Assembly: GCF_002843235.3 (NCBI RefSeq) | Contig: NZ_CP031123.2 | Location: forward strand, 682,001-746,000 | Source of the DNA: Providencia huaxiensis | GTDB lineage: Bacteria > Pseudomonadota > Gammaproteobacteria > Enterobacterales > Enterobacteriaceae | Direction of reading: 5' to 3' | DNA length: 64,000 nucleotides | Shown here: positions 13,103 to 22,531 of the stretch, one piece after another | Layout: each line of letters starts with the position of its first letter | Position numbering within the stretch: the first letter of the stretch is position 1 | Position numbers and translations under genes: made by a program | The notes under the pieces: model-generated | Databases searched by the model: none | Seen by the model: the letters and a program-made list of their open reading frames with translations, nothing else | Told to the model about the DNA's origin: nothing

Positions 13103-13447
13103 AATAAAAAAGGAACCTGTTAGTCGTAGTGAATTAGCGATTAATTATTATTAATAAGTTTTTTGAGCTTATACTCATTCTTGTAACTTATCGGCAGTAG
13201 TATGCAGATAAGTTAGCTTATTATAAAGCAGACTATTCTGGTAAGGTATTTTTGATTAGAATTTTCTTGTATAAAATATTTTCTATCGAACTAAGATAGT
13301 TATCTATGCCTTAATGCACTGAATAGAATACGAATATTTAGTATATTTAGTGAAAAAAGCTATTTTGGGTTCTATCAACAAGGTTGAATCGTCAATTAAA
13401 TAATCACGATTCATAATAATTCAGTAAGATTTTATTTAATTTAAAAG
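13103..13447. other. AT-rich intergenic region
   Basis: This 345-bp stretch lies between the start of the BPSS1780-like gene and the 3' end of the Lrp/AsnC-type gene. It is very AT-rich and should hold the promoter of the former. No gene or clear structured element was seen. Confidence 0.5.
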
Positions 13448-13915
13448 CTAAATAAGTGATATTGGGTAAGCATCTAACGGCTTAATTTCTTTAAGTACAA
13501 ACATACTTTGCATTTCTTTGATACCCGGTAGCTGGCGAATAACTGTCATAGCAAAGTCGGCATAGGAGTCTAAATCATGGGATACAACCTGTAGTAAAAA
13601 GTCAGAATCACCACCAATACTGTAGCAAGCGACGACATTTTCTAGCTCAGTCACTTCTTGTTCAAATTTTTGTGCTTCAGCCTCGCTATCACTATCAATA
13701 ATGACGCGAACAAAAACCATGACGCCTAAGCCAATCTTCCTACGATTGAGAATGGCGCGATACCCTTGAATAACATTTTCTTCTTCTAATTTTTTAACCC
13801 TTCGCCAACAGGGAGAGGCCGACATGCCTACTTTTTCGGCAAGTACTTGGTTAGTTATTCGAGCGTCATCTTGTAGTAACTTCAGTATTTTTATTTCTGT
13901 CTTGTCTATTGCCAT
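13448..13915 (-). CDS. Lrp/AsnC family transcriptional regulator
   Basis: A 155-aa regulator with an N-terminal helix-turn-helix (about residues 5-60: IKILKLLQDDARITNQVLAEKVG, then SASPCWRRVKKLEEENVI) and a C-terminal RAM domain (about 65-145, with the GGDSDFLLQVV turn that lines the effector pocket). It is clearly distinct from the Lrp at 2177-2671. It is divergently transcribed from the DUF2000 gene across a 149-bp gap, so that gene and itself are the most likely targets. The effector, probably an amino acid, is unknown. Confidence 0.9.
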   Translation of the reverse strand: MAIDKTEIKILKLLQDDARITNQVLAEKVGMSASPCWRRVKKLEEENVIQGYRAILNRRKIGLGVMVFVRVIIDSDSEAEAQKFEQEVTELENVVACYSIGGDSDFLLQVVSHDLDSYADFAMTVIRQLPGIKEMQSMFVLKEIKPLDAYPISLI

Positions 13916-14064
13916 AAATGGAAAACTCTACCTTGAAAGGGCTTTTAATAGGATAAATTCACCTAAATCTTAGCGTGTAATGACTGAGTTAGAAAGCCTA
14001 TTTCTTTCTTTAAATGTCATAATTATTGGGAAATTGAATACACATAAAATAGTAGGGGACAGGA

Positions 14065-14487
14065 ATGATATTTAATCCAGCTGAGCATCGTTGTGCTATC
14101 GTCGTTAATCAGGATTTATCTAACGGGTTGGCTATGAATGCCGCTAGTGTGATTGGTGTGAGTTTAGGAAATAAAGTTAACAATATAGTAGGGGAAGATT
14201 TGAATAGCACGGATAATATTAATTACCCCGGGGTGATTTATGTGCCATTACCGATTTTAAAATCACCAGAGCAGTATATTAAAGAGATTGAAGTGGCTGC
14301 ATTAAAGGTAAATGAAATATACGTCATTCCTTTTAGTTTGCTCGCTCAGTCTTGCCGGACTTATGATGAATATCAGCAAAAACTATCTGAGCAGCAATAT
14401 AAAGATATTCAATTGGCAGGGATCGGCTTGGTGGGGAATAAAAAGGCAGTTACTCAGCTAATTGGCCATTTACCTTTGTTTAGATAG
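14065..14487 (+). CDS. DUF2000 family protein
   Basis: A 140-aa cytoplasmic protein without signal peptide or membrane segment. The N-terminus (HRCAIVVNQDLSNGLAMNAASVIGVSLGN) has the look of DUF2000 proteins, a family related by fold to peptidyl-tRNA hydrolase 2 but with no demonstrated activity that I know. The start ATG is preceded by GGGGACAGG. It is divergent from an Lrp/AsnC regulator, which suggests a role in amino-acid or related small-molecule metabolism. The assignment rests on remembered sequence features. Confidence 0.75.
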   Translation: MIFNPAEHRCAIVVNQDLSNGLAMNAASVIGVSLGNKVNNIVGEDLNSTDNINYPGVIYVPLPILKSPEQYIKEIEVAALKVNEIYVIPFSLLAQSCRTYDEYQQKLSEQQYKDIQLAGIGLVGNKKAVTQLIGHLPLFR

Positions 14488-14507
14488 GAATAATAGCAGA
14501 TAAAGTA

Positions 14508-14527
14508 GAGGCTCTATAAAGAGCCTC
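14508..14527. terminator. Probable bidirectional terminator hairpin
   Basis: GAGGCTCT (14508-14515) pairs with AGAGCCTC (14520-14527) around ATAA. It lies between the convergent DUF2000 gene and pflA. The T runs are weak on both sides. Confidence 0.55.
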
Positions 14528-14534
14528 AAATTGG

Positions 14535-15332
14535 TTAGTACATCACTTTGTGACCATAACTTTCTAGAATACTTTTAACTCGTTCCATCACTTCTTTTGA
14601 TGGTGGTCTAACGCCATCTAGTTTGTATTCTTCACCCATGGTTTCCCATTTGTGTTTACCAAGTTCGTGGTAGGGCAGTAATTCGATTTTTTCGATATTG
14701 CTCATATCTTTGGTAAATTCGCCCAGTAAATGTACTGAATGGTCGTCATCGCTCCAACCTGGCACGACAACATAGCGTACCCAAGTTTTCTGGTTGCGTT
14801 TGGCAAGGTAACGAGCAAATTCCAAAGTACGATGATTAGAAACACCTACTAATTTTTGATGAATATCGTCATCGATTTGTTTTAAATCTAACATCACCAA
14901 GTCAGTGACATCCATCAGTTCATCAATCACTGGGTCGTAGCGGCGCACGAATCCATTGGTATCAAGGCAAGTATGAATATTCTCTTTTTTACAGGCACGG
15001 AACCAGTCACGTATAAATTCAGCTTGTAAGATAGCTTCTCCGCCTGAGGCGGTAACACCTCCGCCAGTCGCATTCATAAAGTGGCGATAGGTTACGGCTT
15101 CTTTCATTAATTCTTCAACGGTAACAATGTTGCCACCGTGGGTATCCCAAGTATCGCGGTTATGGCAATACAGGCAGCGCATTAAGCAGCCTTGAAAAAA
15201 TACAATAAAACGGATCCCAGGGCCATCGACGGTTCCGCATGATTCAAATGAATGAATACGGCCGAGTGTGGTTGGGGTTTCTGTCACATTAGTCGTCGCT
15301 ATTGTTTTGGTTTTAGTATCATCGATAGACAT
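14535..15332 (-). CDS. pflA: Pyruvate formate-lyase 1-activating enzyme
   Basis: A radical-SAM enzyme that abstracts hydrogen from a glycine of PflB under anaerobic conditions. The cluster-binding C49-x3-C53-x2-C56 motif is in [14 protein letters not shown], and the SAM-binding [10 protein letters not shown] motif follows. From the ATG at 15332, which has GGAG eight bases upstream, the protein has 265 aa, 19 more than E. coli PflA (246 aa). The extra residues are a polar, Thr-rich N-terminal tail before [17 protein letters not shown]. An upstream alternative start would lengthen it further. It follows pflB, with a terminator hairpin in between. Confidence 0.95.
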   Translation of the reverse strand: MSIDDTKTKTIATTNVTETPTTLGRIHSFESCGTVDGPGIRFIVFFQGCLMRCLYCHNRDTWDTHGGNIVTVEELMKEAVTYRHFMNATGGGVTASGGEAILQAEFIRDWFRACKKENIHTCLDTNGFVRRYDPVIDELMDVTDLVMLDLKQIDDDIHQKLVGVSNHRTLEFARYLAKRNQKTWVRYVVVPGWSDDDHSVHLLGEFTKDMSNIEKIELLPYHELGKHKWETMGEEYKLDGVRPPSKEVMERVKSILESYGHKVMY

Positions 15333-15398
15333 AGCAGGCACTCCAAAATATCCTTCATACCGCAAAATTTAGAGAAAAATATCGTTGCTGGTATAGAT

Positions 15399-15425
15399 AA
15401 AAAGACCCCGTAAAGCGGGGTCTTT
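15399..15425 (-). terminator. Terminator between pflB and pflA
   Basis: AAAGACCCCG (15401-15410) and CGGGGTCTTT (15416-15425) form a perfect 10-bp GC-rich stem with a 5-nt loop and a T run on the minus strand. It should end or attenuate pflB transcription, so that pflA is expressed by read-through or from its own promoter. Confidence 0.9.
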
Positions 15426-15454
15426 AATTTACTTTAATTTTAATGAGCTAATTA

Positions 15455-17737
15455 TTACATTGTACTGGTGAAAGTACGAGTAATAACGTCTTGCTGTTGT
15501 TCTTTAGTCAGTGAGTTGAAACGTACAGCATAACCAGATACACGGATAGTCAGTTGTGGGTACTTCTCTGGGTTTTCCATTGCATCTAACAGCATTTCAC
15601 GGTTCATAACGTTAACGTTCAGGTGCTGGCCGCCTTCAATAGACGCTTCGTGGTGGAAGTAACCATCCATCAGACCCGCTAAGTTAGTTTTACGAACGTC
15701 GTCATCTTTACCTAATGCATTTGGTACGATAGAGAAAGTATAAGAAATACCATCTTTCGCGTAAGCAAATGGCAGTTTAGCAACAGAAGTCAGTGAAGCT
15801 ACCGCACCTTTTTGGTCACGACCGTGCATTGGGTTTGCACCTGGTCCGAATGGCGCACCTGCACGACGACCATCTGGTGTATTACCTGTTTTCTTACCAT
15901 ACACAACGTTAGATGTGATGGTCAGGATTGACTGAGTTGGTACCGCGTTACGGTAAGTAGGCAGTTTCTGAATTTTCTTCATGAAACGTTCAACTAAGTC
16001 ACACGCGATATCATCTACACGAGAGTCGTTGTTACCAAATTGTGGATATTCACCTTCGATTTCGAAGTCGATAGCGATACCGTCTTCATCACGAATTGGT
16101 TTAACTTTCGCATATTTGATTGCAGACAGTGAGTCAGCAGCAACAGATAGACCCGCGATACCACAAGCCATGGTGCGGTAAACATCACGGTCATGTAGTG
16201 CCATCAGTGAAGCTTCATAGCTATATTTGTCATGCATAAAGTGGATGCAGTTCAGTGCAGTGACGTACTGAGTTGCTAACCAGTCCATGAAGTGGTCCAT
16301 TTGGTTCATCACAGTATCGAAATCTAAGACTTCATCCATGATTGGCGCATGTTTAGGACCTACTTGCATTTTCAGTTTTTCATCAACACCACCGTTGATG
16401 GTATACAGCATGGTTTTCGCTAAGTTTGCGCGAGCACCGAAGAACTGCATTTGTTTACCAACAATCATTGGGCTGACGCAACATGCGATTGCGTAGTCAT
16501 CGTTATCGAAATCTGGACGCATCAAGTCATCGTTTTCATACTGAACTGATGAGGTATCGATAGACACTTTCGCCGCGAATTTTTTGAAATTCATTGGCAG
16601 TTTTTCTGACCACAGGATAGTCATGTTTGGCTCAGGAGATGGGCCCATGGTATACAGTGTGTTCAGGAAACGGAATGTGCTTTTCGTTACCAGAGTACGA
16701 CCATCAAGGCCCATACCCGCTAATGATTCAGTTGCCCAGATTGGGTCACCAGAGAACAGCTCATCGTATTCAGGCGTACGTAAGAAACGTACCATACGCA
16801 GTTTCATGACTAAGTGGTCAATCAGTTCTTGCGCTTGTTGTTCGGTGATTTTACCTGCTTCTAAGTCACGTTGGATATACACGTCTAAGAAGGTAGAAAC
16901 ACGACCAAATGACATTGCAGCACCGTTTTGTGATTTAACTGCGGCTAAGTAACCGAAGTAAGTCCACTGTACTGCTTCTTGTGCGTTTGTTGCTGGTGCA
17001 GAAATATCGTAACCGTATTTTGCAGCCATTTCTTTCATTTGACCCAATGCACGGTGCTGTTCAGCAATTTCTTCGCGCAGTTGGATAGTCATTTGTAAGT
17101 CTTCACCTTTTTCTAATCTTTCTTGCAAAGAGGTGAATTGGTTAAATTTGTCTTTCATCAGGAAATCAATACCGTACAGTGCAACACGACGGTAGTCACC
17201 GATGATACGACCTCGACCATATGCATCAGGCAGACCTGTTAAGATACCTGATTTACGGCATTTTAAGATGTCTGGCGTATAAACGTCGAAAACACCTTGG
17301 TTGTGAGTTTTACGGTATTCAGTGAAGATTTTTTTGATTTCTGGATCTAAAGTACGGTCGTATGCTTTACATGAGCCTTCAACCATTTTGATACCACCGA
17401 ACGGGATAAGACCACGTTTCAGAGGTGCATCAGTTTGTAAACCAACGATTGTTTCTAATTCTTTAGTAATATAACCAGCATCATGGGAAGTGATGGTTGA
17501 TGCGACATCTGTGTCAAAATCAACTGGCGCATGAGTGCGGTTTTCGATTTTGATCCCTTCCATGACTTTATCCCACAACTTGTCAGTTGCTGGAGTAGAG
17601 CCTGCTAAGAAAGATTCATCACCTTCATATGGAGTGTAGTTTTTCTGGATGAAGTCACGTACATCGACGTTGTCCTGCCAGTTACCTTGGTTAAAACCTT
17701 GCCATGCTAAAGCGAATTTTTCATTTAACTCGGACAT
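15455..17737 (-). CDS. pflB: Formate acetyltransferase (pyruvate formate-lyase)
   Basis: Converts pyruvate and CoA to acetyl-CoA and formate in anaerobic growth. From the ATG at 17737 the product has 760 aa, exactly the E. coli length; a longer frame exists but AAAGGT sits correctly before this ATG. The active-site cysteine pair is in AIACCVSPM (418-419 in E. coli numbering). The glycyl radical site is in [13 protein letters not shown] (Gly734 in E. coli). It lies 70 bp downstream of focA, consistent with the focA-pflB operon, and upstream of pflA. Confidence 0.98.
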   Translation of the reverse strand: MSELNEKFALAWQGFNQGNWQDNVDVRDFIQKNYTPYEGDESFLAGSTPATDKLWDKVMEGIKIENRTHAPVDFDTDVASTITSHDAGYITKELETIVGLQTDAPLKRGLIPFGGIKMVEGSCKAYDRTLDPEIKKIFTEYRKTHNQGVFDVYTPDILKCRKSGILTGLPDAYGRGRIIGDYRRVALYGIDFLMKDKFNQFTSLQERLEKGEDLQMTIQLREEIAEQHRALGQMKEMAAKYGYDISAPATNAQEAVQWTYFGYLAAVKSQNGAAMSFGRVSTFLDVYIQRDLEAGKITEQQAQELIDHLVMKLRMVRFLRTPEYDELFSGDPIWATESLAGMGLDGRTLVTKSTFRFLNTLYTMGPSPEPNMTILWSEKLPMNFKKFAAKVSIDTSSVQYENDDLMRPDFDNDDYAIACCVSPMIVGKQMQFFGARANLAKTMLYTINGGVDEKLKMQVGPKHAPIMDEVLDFDTVMNQMDHFMDWLATQYVTALNCIHFMHDKYSYEASLMALHDRDVYRTMACGIAGLSVAADSLSAIKYAKVKPIRDEDGIAIDFEIEGEYPQFGNNDSRVDDIACDLVERFMKKIQKLPTYRNAVPTQSILTITSNVVYGKKTGNTPDGRRAGAPFGPGANPMHGRDQKGAVASLTSVAKLPFAYAKDGISYTFSIVPNALGKDDDVRKTNLAGLMDGYFHHEASIEGGQHLNVNVMNREMLLDAMENPEKYPQLTIRVSGYAVRFNSLTKEQQQDVITRTFTSTM

Positions 17738-17807
17738 GATACTTTTACCTTTTAACAATGGATCTTTTAGGGATCTTAATAAATCTTTTCGTGTGTGTCA
17801 GTGGCTA

Positions 17808-18665
17808 TTAGTGTTTTTGGCCACTACGTAAATGCATAAACCAATAAATGAGGCCGACTAAAATCGCGCCGCCAATAATATTCCCGATAGTGACTGGAAT
17901 TAAGTTATCTGTAATAAAATTACCAACCGTTAGATGTGAAAATTGGTCTGGAGACATATTTATTTGAGACCAATATTCAGCAGGAGCGAACTCTTTAATC
18001 ATAATGCCTAACGGGATCATGAACATGTTTGCGATACTATGTTCAAAACCGCTCGCCACAAACATCGCGACAGGTAAAACTAAAACGACCAGTTTATCAG
18101 TTAAACTACGGCCGGAGTAACTCATCCAAACCGCAAGGCAAACCATTAAATTTGCTAAAATTCCTAATGCAACAGCTTCAATAAAGGTATGGTGTAATTT
18201 ATGGCTGGTGGTTTGTAATACATTTAACCCCCATTGGCCATTGGCTGCGGTGTATTGCCCTGCAAACCAAATTAGTGCAACAAAGAATAACGCACCAATT
18301 AAGTTACCAATATAGACATTAAACCAGTTGCGGAACATTTGCCCCCAAGTAATTCTACCTGTGGCTTTTGAGACGATAGTGAGTACGGTGGAGGTGAAAA
18401 GGTCTGCGCCACATACAACCACTAACATCAGACCTAAGGAGAAACAAATCCCGCCAATAAGTTTAGTGAAACCATAAGGCGCTTCAGCTGCCCCGGTTGT
18501 TGCTGTGATATAGAATACAAACGCGATAGAGATAAAAATACCGGCAGTGAATGCTGACAAGTAAGTAATTGCAGGATGTTTATTTGCCTTATAAAAAGAG
18601 GCATCATCTGCGACTTGCGCCATTACAGCTGGTGGCAATAAATTAAAAGGGTTGTCAGCTTTCAT
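17808..18665 (-). CDS. focA: Formate channel FocA
   Basis: A 285-aa formate/nitrite transporter-family channel of the same length as E. coli FocA. It forms pentamers in the inner membrane and moves formate out, or back in at low pH. Six hydrophobic helices are visible, beginning at about residue 30 (YLSAFTAGIFISIAFVFYITATTG). The conserved pore features FTST (in GADLFTSTVL) and the central-pore histidine region (GFEHSIANMFMIPLGI) are intact. The N-terminus MKADNPFNLLPPAVMA matches the enteric segment that interacts with PflB. A candidate FNR site lies about 70 bp upstream. Confidence 0.97.
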   Translation of the reverse strand: MKADNPFNLLPPAVMAQVADDASFYKANKHPAITYLSAFTAGIFISIAFVFYITATTGAAEAPYGFTKLIGGICFSLGLMLVVVCGADLFTSTVLTIVSKATGRITWGQMFRNWFNVYIGNLIGALFFVALIWFAGQYTAANGQWGLNVLQTTSHKLHHTFIEAVALGILANLMVCLAVWMSYSGRSLTDKLVVLVLPVAMFVASGFEHSIANMFMIPLGIMIKEFAPAEYWSQINMSPDQFSHLTVGNFITDNLIPVTIGNIIGGAILVGLIYWFMHLRSGQKH

Positions 18666-19127
18666 ACCAACACTCTCTTACAAAGTTGATTAATTATAGC
18701 ACGCAATAATAGTAACAAAGGGGATAAATGGGAAATTTGATATGGATCATGAACTCGCTAGAGAGAGAGGTAAAAATGGTTAATGCAATGTTAAAATCAA
18801 GCGTAACCTAATGAAATAAATGATAAAAATATTTTTTAAAATTTATTAAAAATTTTTATAAAGTCAATTTTAAGCATCAGAATAAGTAAAAATATACGCG
18901 TAAATGTTAACTATTTAACATGAATATGATCCCTTTGGCATAAAATTTAACTTATGTTTGCATAATACCCTATTTAATTAGGGGGGATCCCGATATATCT
19001 TTCTTAGCTAAACTGTCTTTTTGCAATATTTATCTAACAATTATGCAAATAATAAAAGATTCATATAAATTAATCTATGAATTAAAGTGATATGTCTTAA
19101 TGAAGTAATCCGTTTTTATCGTTATGG
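18666..19127. other. focA-pfl promoter region and iclR-like 3' flank
   Basis: This 462-bp AT-rich region separates the 3' end of the IclR-type gene from focA, both on the minus strand. It holds a good FNR-like site next to focA (18737-18750) and a short CCCTA/TAGGG inverted repeat at 18968-18983. In E. coli the equivalent region contains several promoters controlled by FNR and ArcA. No gene is seen. Confidence 0.55.
18737..18750. promoter_or_regulatory. Candidate FNR binding site upstream of focA
   Basis: TTGATATGGATCAT matches the FNR consensus TTGAT-N4-ATCAA at nine of ten defined bases. It is centred about 78 bp before the focA start. Anaerobic activation by FNR is known for E. coli focA-pfl, so the location makes sense. 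Confidence 0.65.
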
Positions 19128-19901
19128 CTAGGTATAAAACTCAATATTTTCCAGTGTATTCAGTTCTTGCTCGATGCGTTCACGGCTCGTTAATAGTATT
19201 TTGATGACCTGATCGATTTTTTGCTCATTGATACGGAAAGTGGGGATAGACACGCTAATTGCTGCTATGATTTTATCCCGCTGACGTAACGCGACAGCAT
19301 AACAGGTTGTCTCTTCATTTATTTCTTTATTATCAATTGCATAGCTGTTTTTTCTGACGTCATCAAGTTGCTGGCGTAGTTCCGCTAGAGTTTGCACACT
19401 GTATTGAGTTAAAGGGGTAAAACCCGAAGGGTAAAGCTGGGAAATTTGCTGGTCACTGTAATTGAAAATCATGGCCTTACCCAGTGCAGAATATATAGCA
19501 GGTAAGCGAGTACCAATATTAGAGATTAATTGAACTTTTTGCGCTGATTGAACTTTATCAATGTATAGCACATCAGCACCATCTAAAATCCCCATTTGGC
19601 ACACTTCATTGCATTCATCTACGATATGTACCATTTCCCGATGAACCATTTTGAGCCAATAGGATTTTTCGAAAAATGAGCGGGAAAGGAGCGAGCAGGC
19701 GATACCTAAATAATATAGTTGGCTATTGTCATCATAATTAATATATCGATGTTCAACCAACGTTTTTAAGATAGGATAAATCGTCCCCTTTAAGATTTGT
19801 GTTTTATCAGAAAGTTGTGTCAAAGAAAGCCCAGTATTTTCAGCCGATAAAACTTGCAGTATTTCTAATACCCGAATTGTCGGCATGTGCCCCGTAGACA
19901 T
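19128..19901 (-). CDS. IclR family transcriptional regulator
   Basis: A 257-aa regulator. The N-terminal winged helix-turn-helix (about residues 8-65: IRVLEILQVLSAENTGLSLTQLSDKTQILKGTIYPILKTL) is followed by the IclR effector domain (about 80-245). The ATG at 19901 has a very strong ribosome binding site (GGGAGGTAGTTTA). It is divergent from the aldolase-transporter-dehydratase genes across 346 bp and is the obvious candidate regulator of that cassette, since IclR proteins often control sugar-acid and aromatic catabolism. The inducer is unknown, perhaps the substrate or a 2-keto-3-deoxy acid intermediate. Confidence 0.92.
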   Translation of the reverse strand: MSTGHMPTIRVLEILQVLSAENTGLSLTQLSDKTQILKGTIYPILKTLVEHRYINYDDNSQLYYLGIACSLLSRSFFEKSYWLKMVHREMVHIVDECNEVCQMGILDGADVLYIDKVQSAQKVQLISNIGTRLPAIYSALGKAMIFNYSDQQISQLYPSGFTPLTQYSVQTLAELRQQLDDVRKNSYAIDNKEINEETTCYAVALRQRDKIIAAISVSIPTFRINEQKIDQVIKILLTSRERIEQELNTLENIEFYT

Positions 19902-20247
19902 TAAACTACCTCCCTGATTAATTTTGTCGCTATTCTAGGTTTAAAATACCACTATGTAAATCATCTCAGAAATACCTTTAGTCTCAAATTGGTCATTCTT
20001 AATGATGGGTAAAGTCATCCAAAAGGCGTGAGCTTGCTCAAAATTTAGTAATAAAAAAAACAACTCCCAGCCAGTTTAATGGCTATTTTCTCACTTTAAA
20101 TTCCTTTTTAATCAAATTGTTATATTTGGACTATATATGGATTGAATGAATTTGACTCAATCAGTAATTCATGATTTCTTGTTGTTTGTTTTTATTTGTG
20201 AATGCAGTTTGTATATATGAACAATAATCAGCAAGGAGATTATCGGT
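19902..20247. promoter_or_regulatory. Divergent control region of the sugar-acid cassette
   Basis: This 346-bp AT-rich gap between the IclR-type gene and the aldolase gene must carry both promoters and the operator. The best inverted repeat I see is GATTGA (20140-20145) with TCAATC (20157-20162), spaced by 11 nt, about 90 bp before the aldolase start. This is only a suggestion for the operator. Confidence 0.4.
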
Positions 20248-21141
20248 ATGGAAAGTCGTTATATCACGCCAGTAGTGACCATTTTTGATGACAAAGGTCG
20301 AGTGGATACAGAACAAAACATACGTGTTTATGACTCATTGAAAGGCAAGGTCTCTGGTTTTGTCACTATGGGCAGCACGGGGGAATTTTTTGCGCTCAAT
20401 ATGCAGAGCTCAAAAACATTAATCGACCTATGTGGTCGTTATCCAAAGGAGGAAATGCGTGTTTATGCAGGGGCAAGCCGCCTTGATGTGCAAGAGTCGA
20501 TTGAATTAGCTAACTACGCATACGAAAAAGGAATTGATGGAGTGATGATTATCAGTCCATATTATTTTCCGTTGGATGATGAAGGTGTTTTTCGTTTTTA
20601 CAGTACGATAGCAGCAAAAACATCTGCTAACATTTTCATTTATAACTTTCCTGAACGAACAGGTTATTCTGTCTCTCCAGATGTTTGCCTACGTTTAGCG
20701 GATAAATACCCCAATATCATCGGGTTGAAAGATACCATTCCTGATACGACTCATACTGCCCAAGTAATTGAAACGGTGAAATCACGCTTGCCTCATTTTG
20801 AGGTATACGCAGGTTACGATAATAACTTTGCTCATGTGATGCTATCGGGAGGAAATGGTTGTATTGGTGGGCTTTCAAATATTGTTCCGCAATTTTTCGC
20901 ATCATGGATGCAGGCGTTTACCCAAGGTGATTTAGCGTTAATAGCGAAACACCAACAACGAGTAGACCAATTGATGGCTATATATGGTGTCAATGCGCCA
21001 TTTATCCCAACCTTTAAAAAAGCGTTGCAACTAAAAGGTGTGATTAATTCAGACTATTGTACAGCTCCATTTATTGGGTTGAACAATAAACAGGTTGAGC
21101 AACTTCAGCAGTTATTAACCCTTGCTGATTCACCACTCTGA
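20248..21141 (+). CDS. DHDPS/NAL family aldolase (probable 2-keto-3-deoxy acid aldolase)
   Basis: A 297-aa class I aldolase of the dihydrodipicolinate synthase/N-acetylneuraminate lyase family. The pyruvate-carboxylate loop GSTGE (42-46), the catalytic tyrosine Y132 (IYNFPERTG) and the Schiff-base lysine K161 (IIGLKDT) are all present. It is unlikely to be the housekeeping DapA because it sits with a transporter, a sugar-acid dehydratase and an IclR regulator. In that setting it should split a 2-keto-3-deoxy sugar acid into pyruvate and an aldehyde, in the manner of E. coli YagE or YjhH. The ribosome binding site AAGGAG is strong. The exact substrate is not readable. Confidence 0.88.
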   Translation: MESRYITPVVTIFDDKGRVDTEQNIRVYDSLKGKVSGFVTMGSTGEFFALNMQSSKTLIDLCGRYPKEEMRVYAGASRLDVQESIELANYAYEKGIDGVMIISPYYFPLDDEGVFRFYSTIAAKTSANIFIYNFPERTGYSVSPDVCLRLADKYPNIIGLKDTIPDTTHTAQVIETVKSRLPHFEVYAGYDNNFAHVMLSGGNGCIGGLSNIVPQFFASWMQAFTQGDLALIAKHQQRVDQLMAIYGVNAPFIPTFKKALQLKGVINSDYCTAPFIGLNNKQVEQLQQLLTLADSPL

Positions 21142-21192
21142 CTTTTCCTGAATCAAACACAATAGAACATCTTATCAACAGGGAAAAATATC

Positions 21193-22506
21193 ATGGCGAC
21201 AATCAAAGCTTATAACAATCCTGTTTTAAATTCTGCGATAGCTAAATCGTGGAAACGTTTAGTACCTCTGATGTTTATTTTATATTTTGTTGCATTCATT
21301 GACCGGGTCAATGTGGGTTTTGCTAAAGATGCAATGCAAGTCGACATTGGTTTGTCTGATTCTGCGTTTGCTTTTGGTGCAGGTATTTTCTTTGCGGCAT
21401 ATGCGCTGTTTGGTATTCCCGCTAACTTAATTTTAAACAAAATTGGCGCACAAAAATGGCTGAGTATTACCACGGTAATCTGGGGCGTTCTGTCTGCAAT
21501 GACAGGTTTTGTCACCAATGAGACGCAATTTATTATTTTACGCTTCCTATTGGGGTTGGGCGAAGCCGGGTTTTATCCAGGTATTCTATTATTAGCTTCC
21601 ATTTATTTCCCCAACAATGTACGCGGCTCTGTAATTGGGATCTTCGTTTTAGGCGTACCTTTGGCGTTGACGCTGGGCTCACCATTATCAGGCGCATTAC
21701 TGGAATTGCATGGCTGGTTAGGTCGGCCGGGTTGGTTCTGGATGTTTGTTATTGAAGGCCTTCCTGCTGTTGTGATTGGTATTTTTGCTTTCTTTTATTT
21801 GGATGACAGCCCTGAAAAAGCGCGTTTTTTAACTGAAGAAGAGAAAAAGGCCCTAATAGAACAATTAGCAAAAGAAAATGCAAAAACGGAAACCACATCG
21901 GTATCATCCGCACTGAAAAATATCAAAGTTTGGCACCTTGCACTGATTTACGGCACGATCCAAATTTCAGTATATGGTTTGATGTTCTTTCTGCCTTCCC
22001 AAGTTGCATCCTTAATGGGGGAAAGTTTAGGCTTTAAACAATCATTAGTTGCTGCAATACCTTGGGCTTGTTCTGCATTTGGGGTGTATTACATTCCTCG
22101 TTTTGCCGACCGCCATCCAACCCGTCGCATCGAAATCTCAGTTTTGTGTATGTTAGCTGCCGCATTAGGCTTGGCATTGTCAGCATTTGCTAGCCCTGTT
22201 TTTGCTATTGCGGCGTTATGTTTAAGCGCGGTTGGCTTTTTATCCGTTCAACCAGTGTTTTGGACGTTTCCACCTCAGTTATTAAGCGGCCCTGCATTAG
22301 CGGCAGGAATTGGTTTCTGTACCACTATGGGGGCATTTTGTTCATTCCTCGCACCAATAATTCGTGTTGAAGTCGATAAAATGATGAATAGCAATACCGC
22401 AGGTATCGTGACATTAGCGGTGATCACCGTCGGTTGTGCCATCTTAATCGCATTACTTAAAAAAAACGCCCACAACAATAACATAAAGGCTTTGTCATCC
22501 CATTAA
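21193..22506 (+). CDS. MFS transporter, anion:cation symporter type
   Basis: A 437-aa inner-membrane permease with twelve predicted helices. Near the N-terminus FIDRVNVGFAKDAM is the characteristic first-helix motif of the ACS family, which includes glucarate, galactarate, galactonate and phthalate transporters. A long charged loop (about 200-240, SPEKARFLTEEEKKALIEQL) separates the two halves, as usual. It follows the aldolase gene by 51 bp and precedes the dehydratase by 25 bp, so the three form an operon. Uptake of a sugar acid with protons is the likely role. Confidence 0.9.
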   Translation: MATIKAYNNPVLNSAIAKSWKRLVPLMFILYFVAFIDRVNVGFAKDAMQVDIGLSDSAFAFGAGIFFAAYALFGIPANLILNKIGAQKWLSITTVIWGVLSAMTGFVTNETQFIILRFLLGLGEAGFYPGILLLASIYFPNNVRGSVIGIFVLGVPLALTLGSPLSGALLELHGWLGRPGWFWMFVIEGLPAVVIGIFAFFYLDDSPEKARFLTEEEKKALIEQLAKENAKTETTSVSSALKNIKVWHLALIYGTIQISVYGLMFFLPSQVASLMGESLGFKQSLVAAIPWACSAFGVYYIPRFADRHPTRRIEISVLCMLAAALGLALSAFASPVFAIAALCLSAVGFLSVQPVFWTFPPQLLSGPALAAGIGFCTTMGAFCSFLAPIIRVEVDKMMNSNTAGIVTLAVITVGCAILIALLKKNAHNNNIKALSSH

Positions 22507-22531
22507 TGGCATGCTTTCTGGAAGGTGAGAT

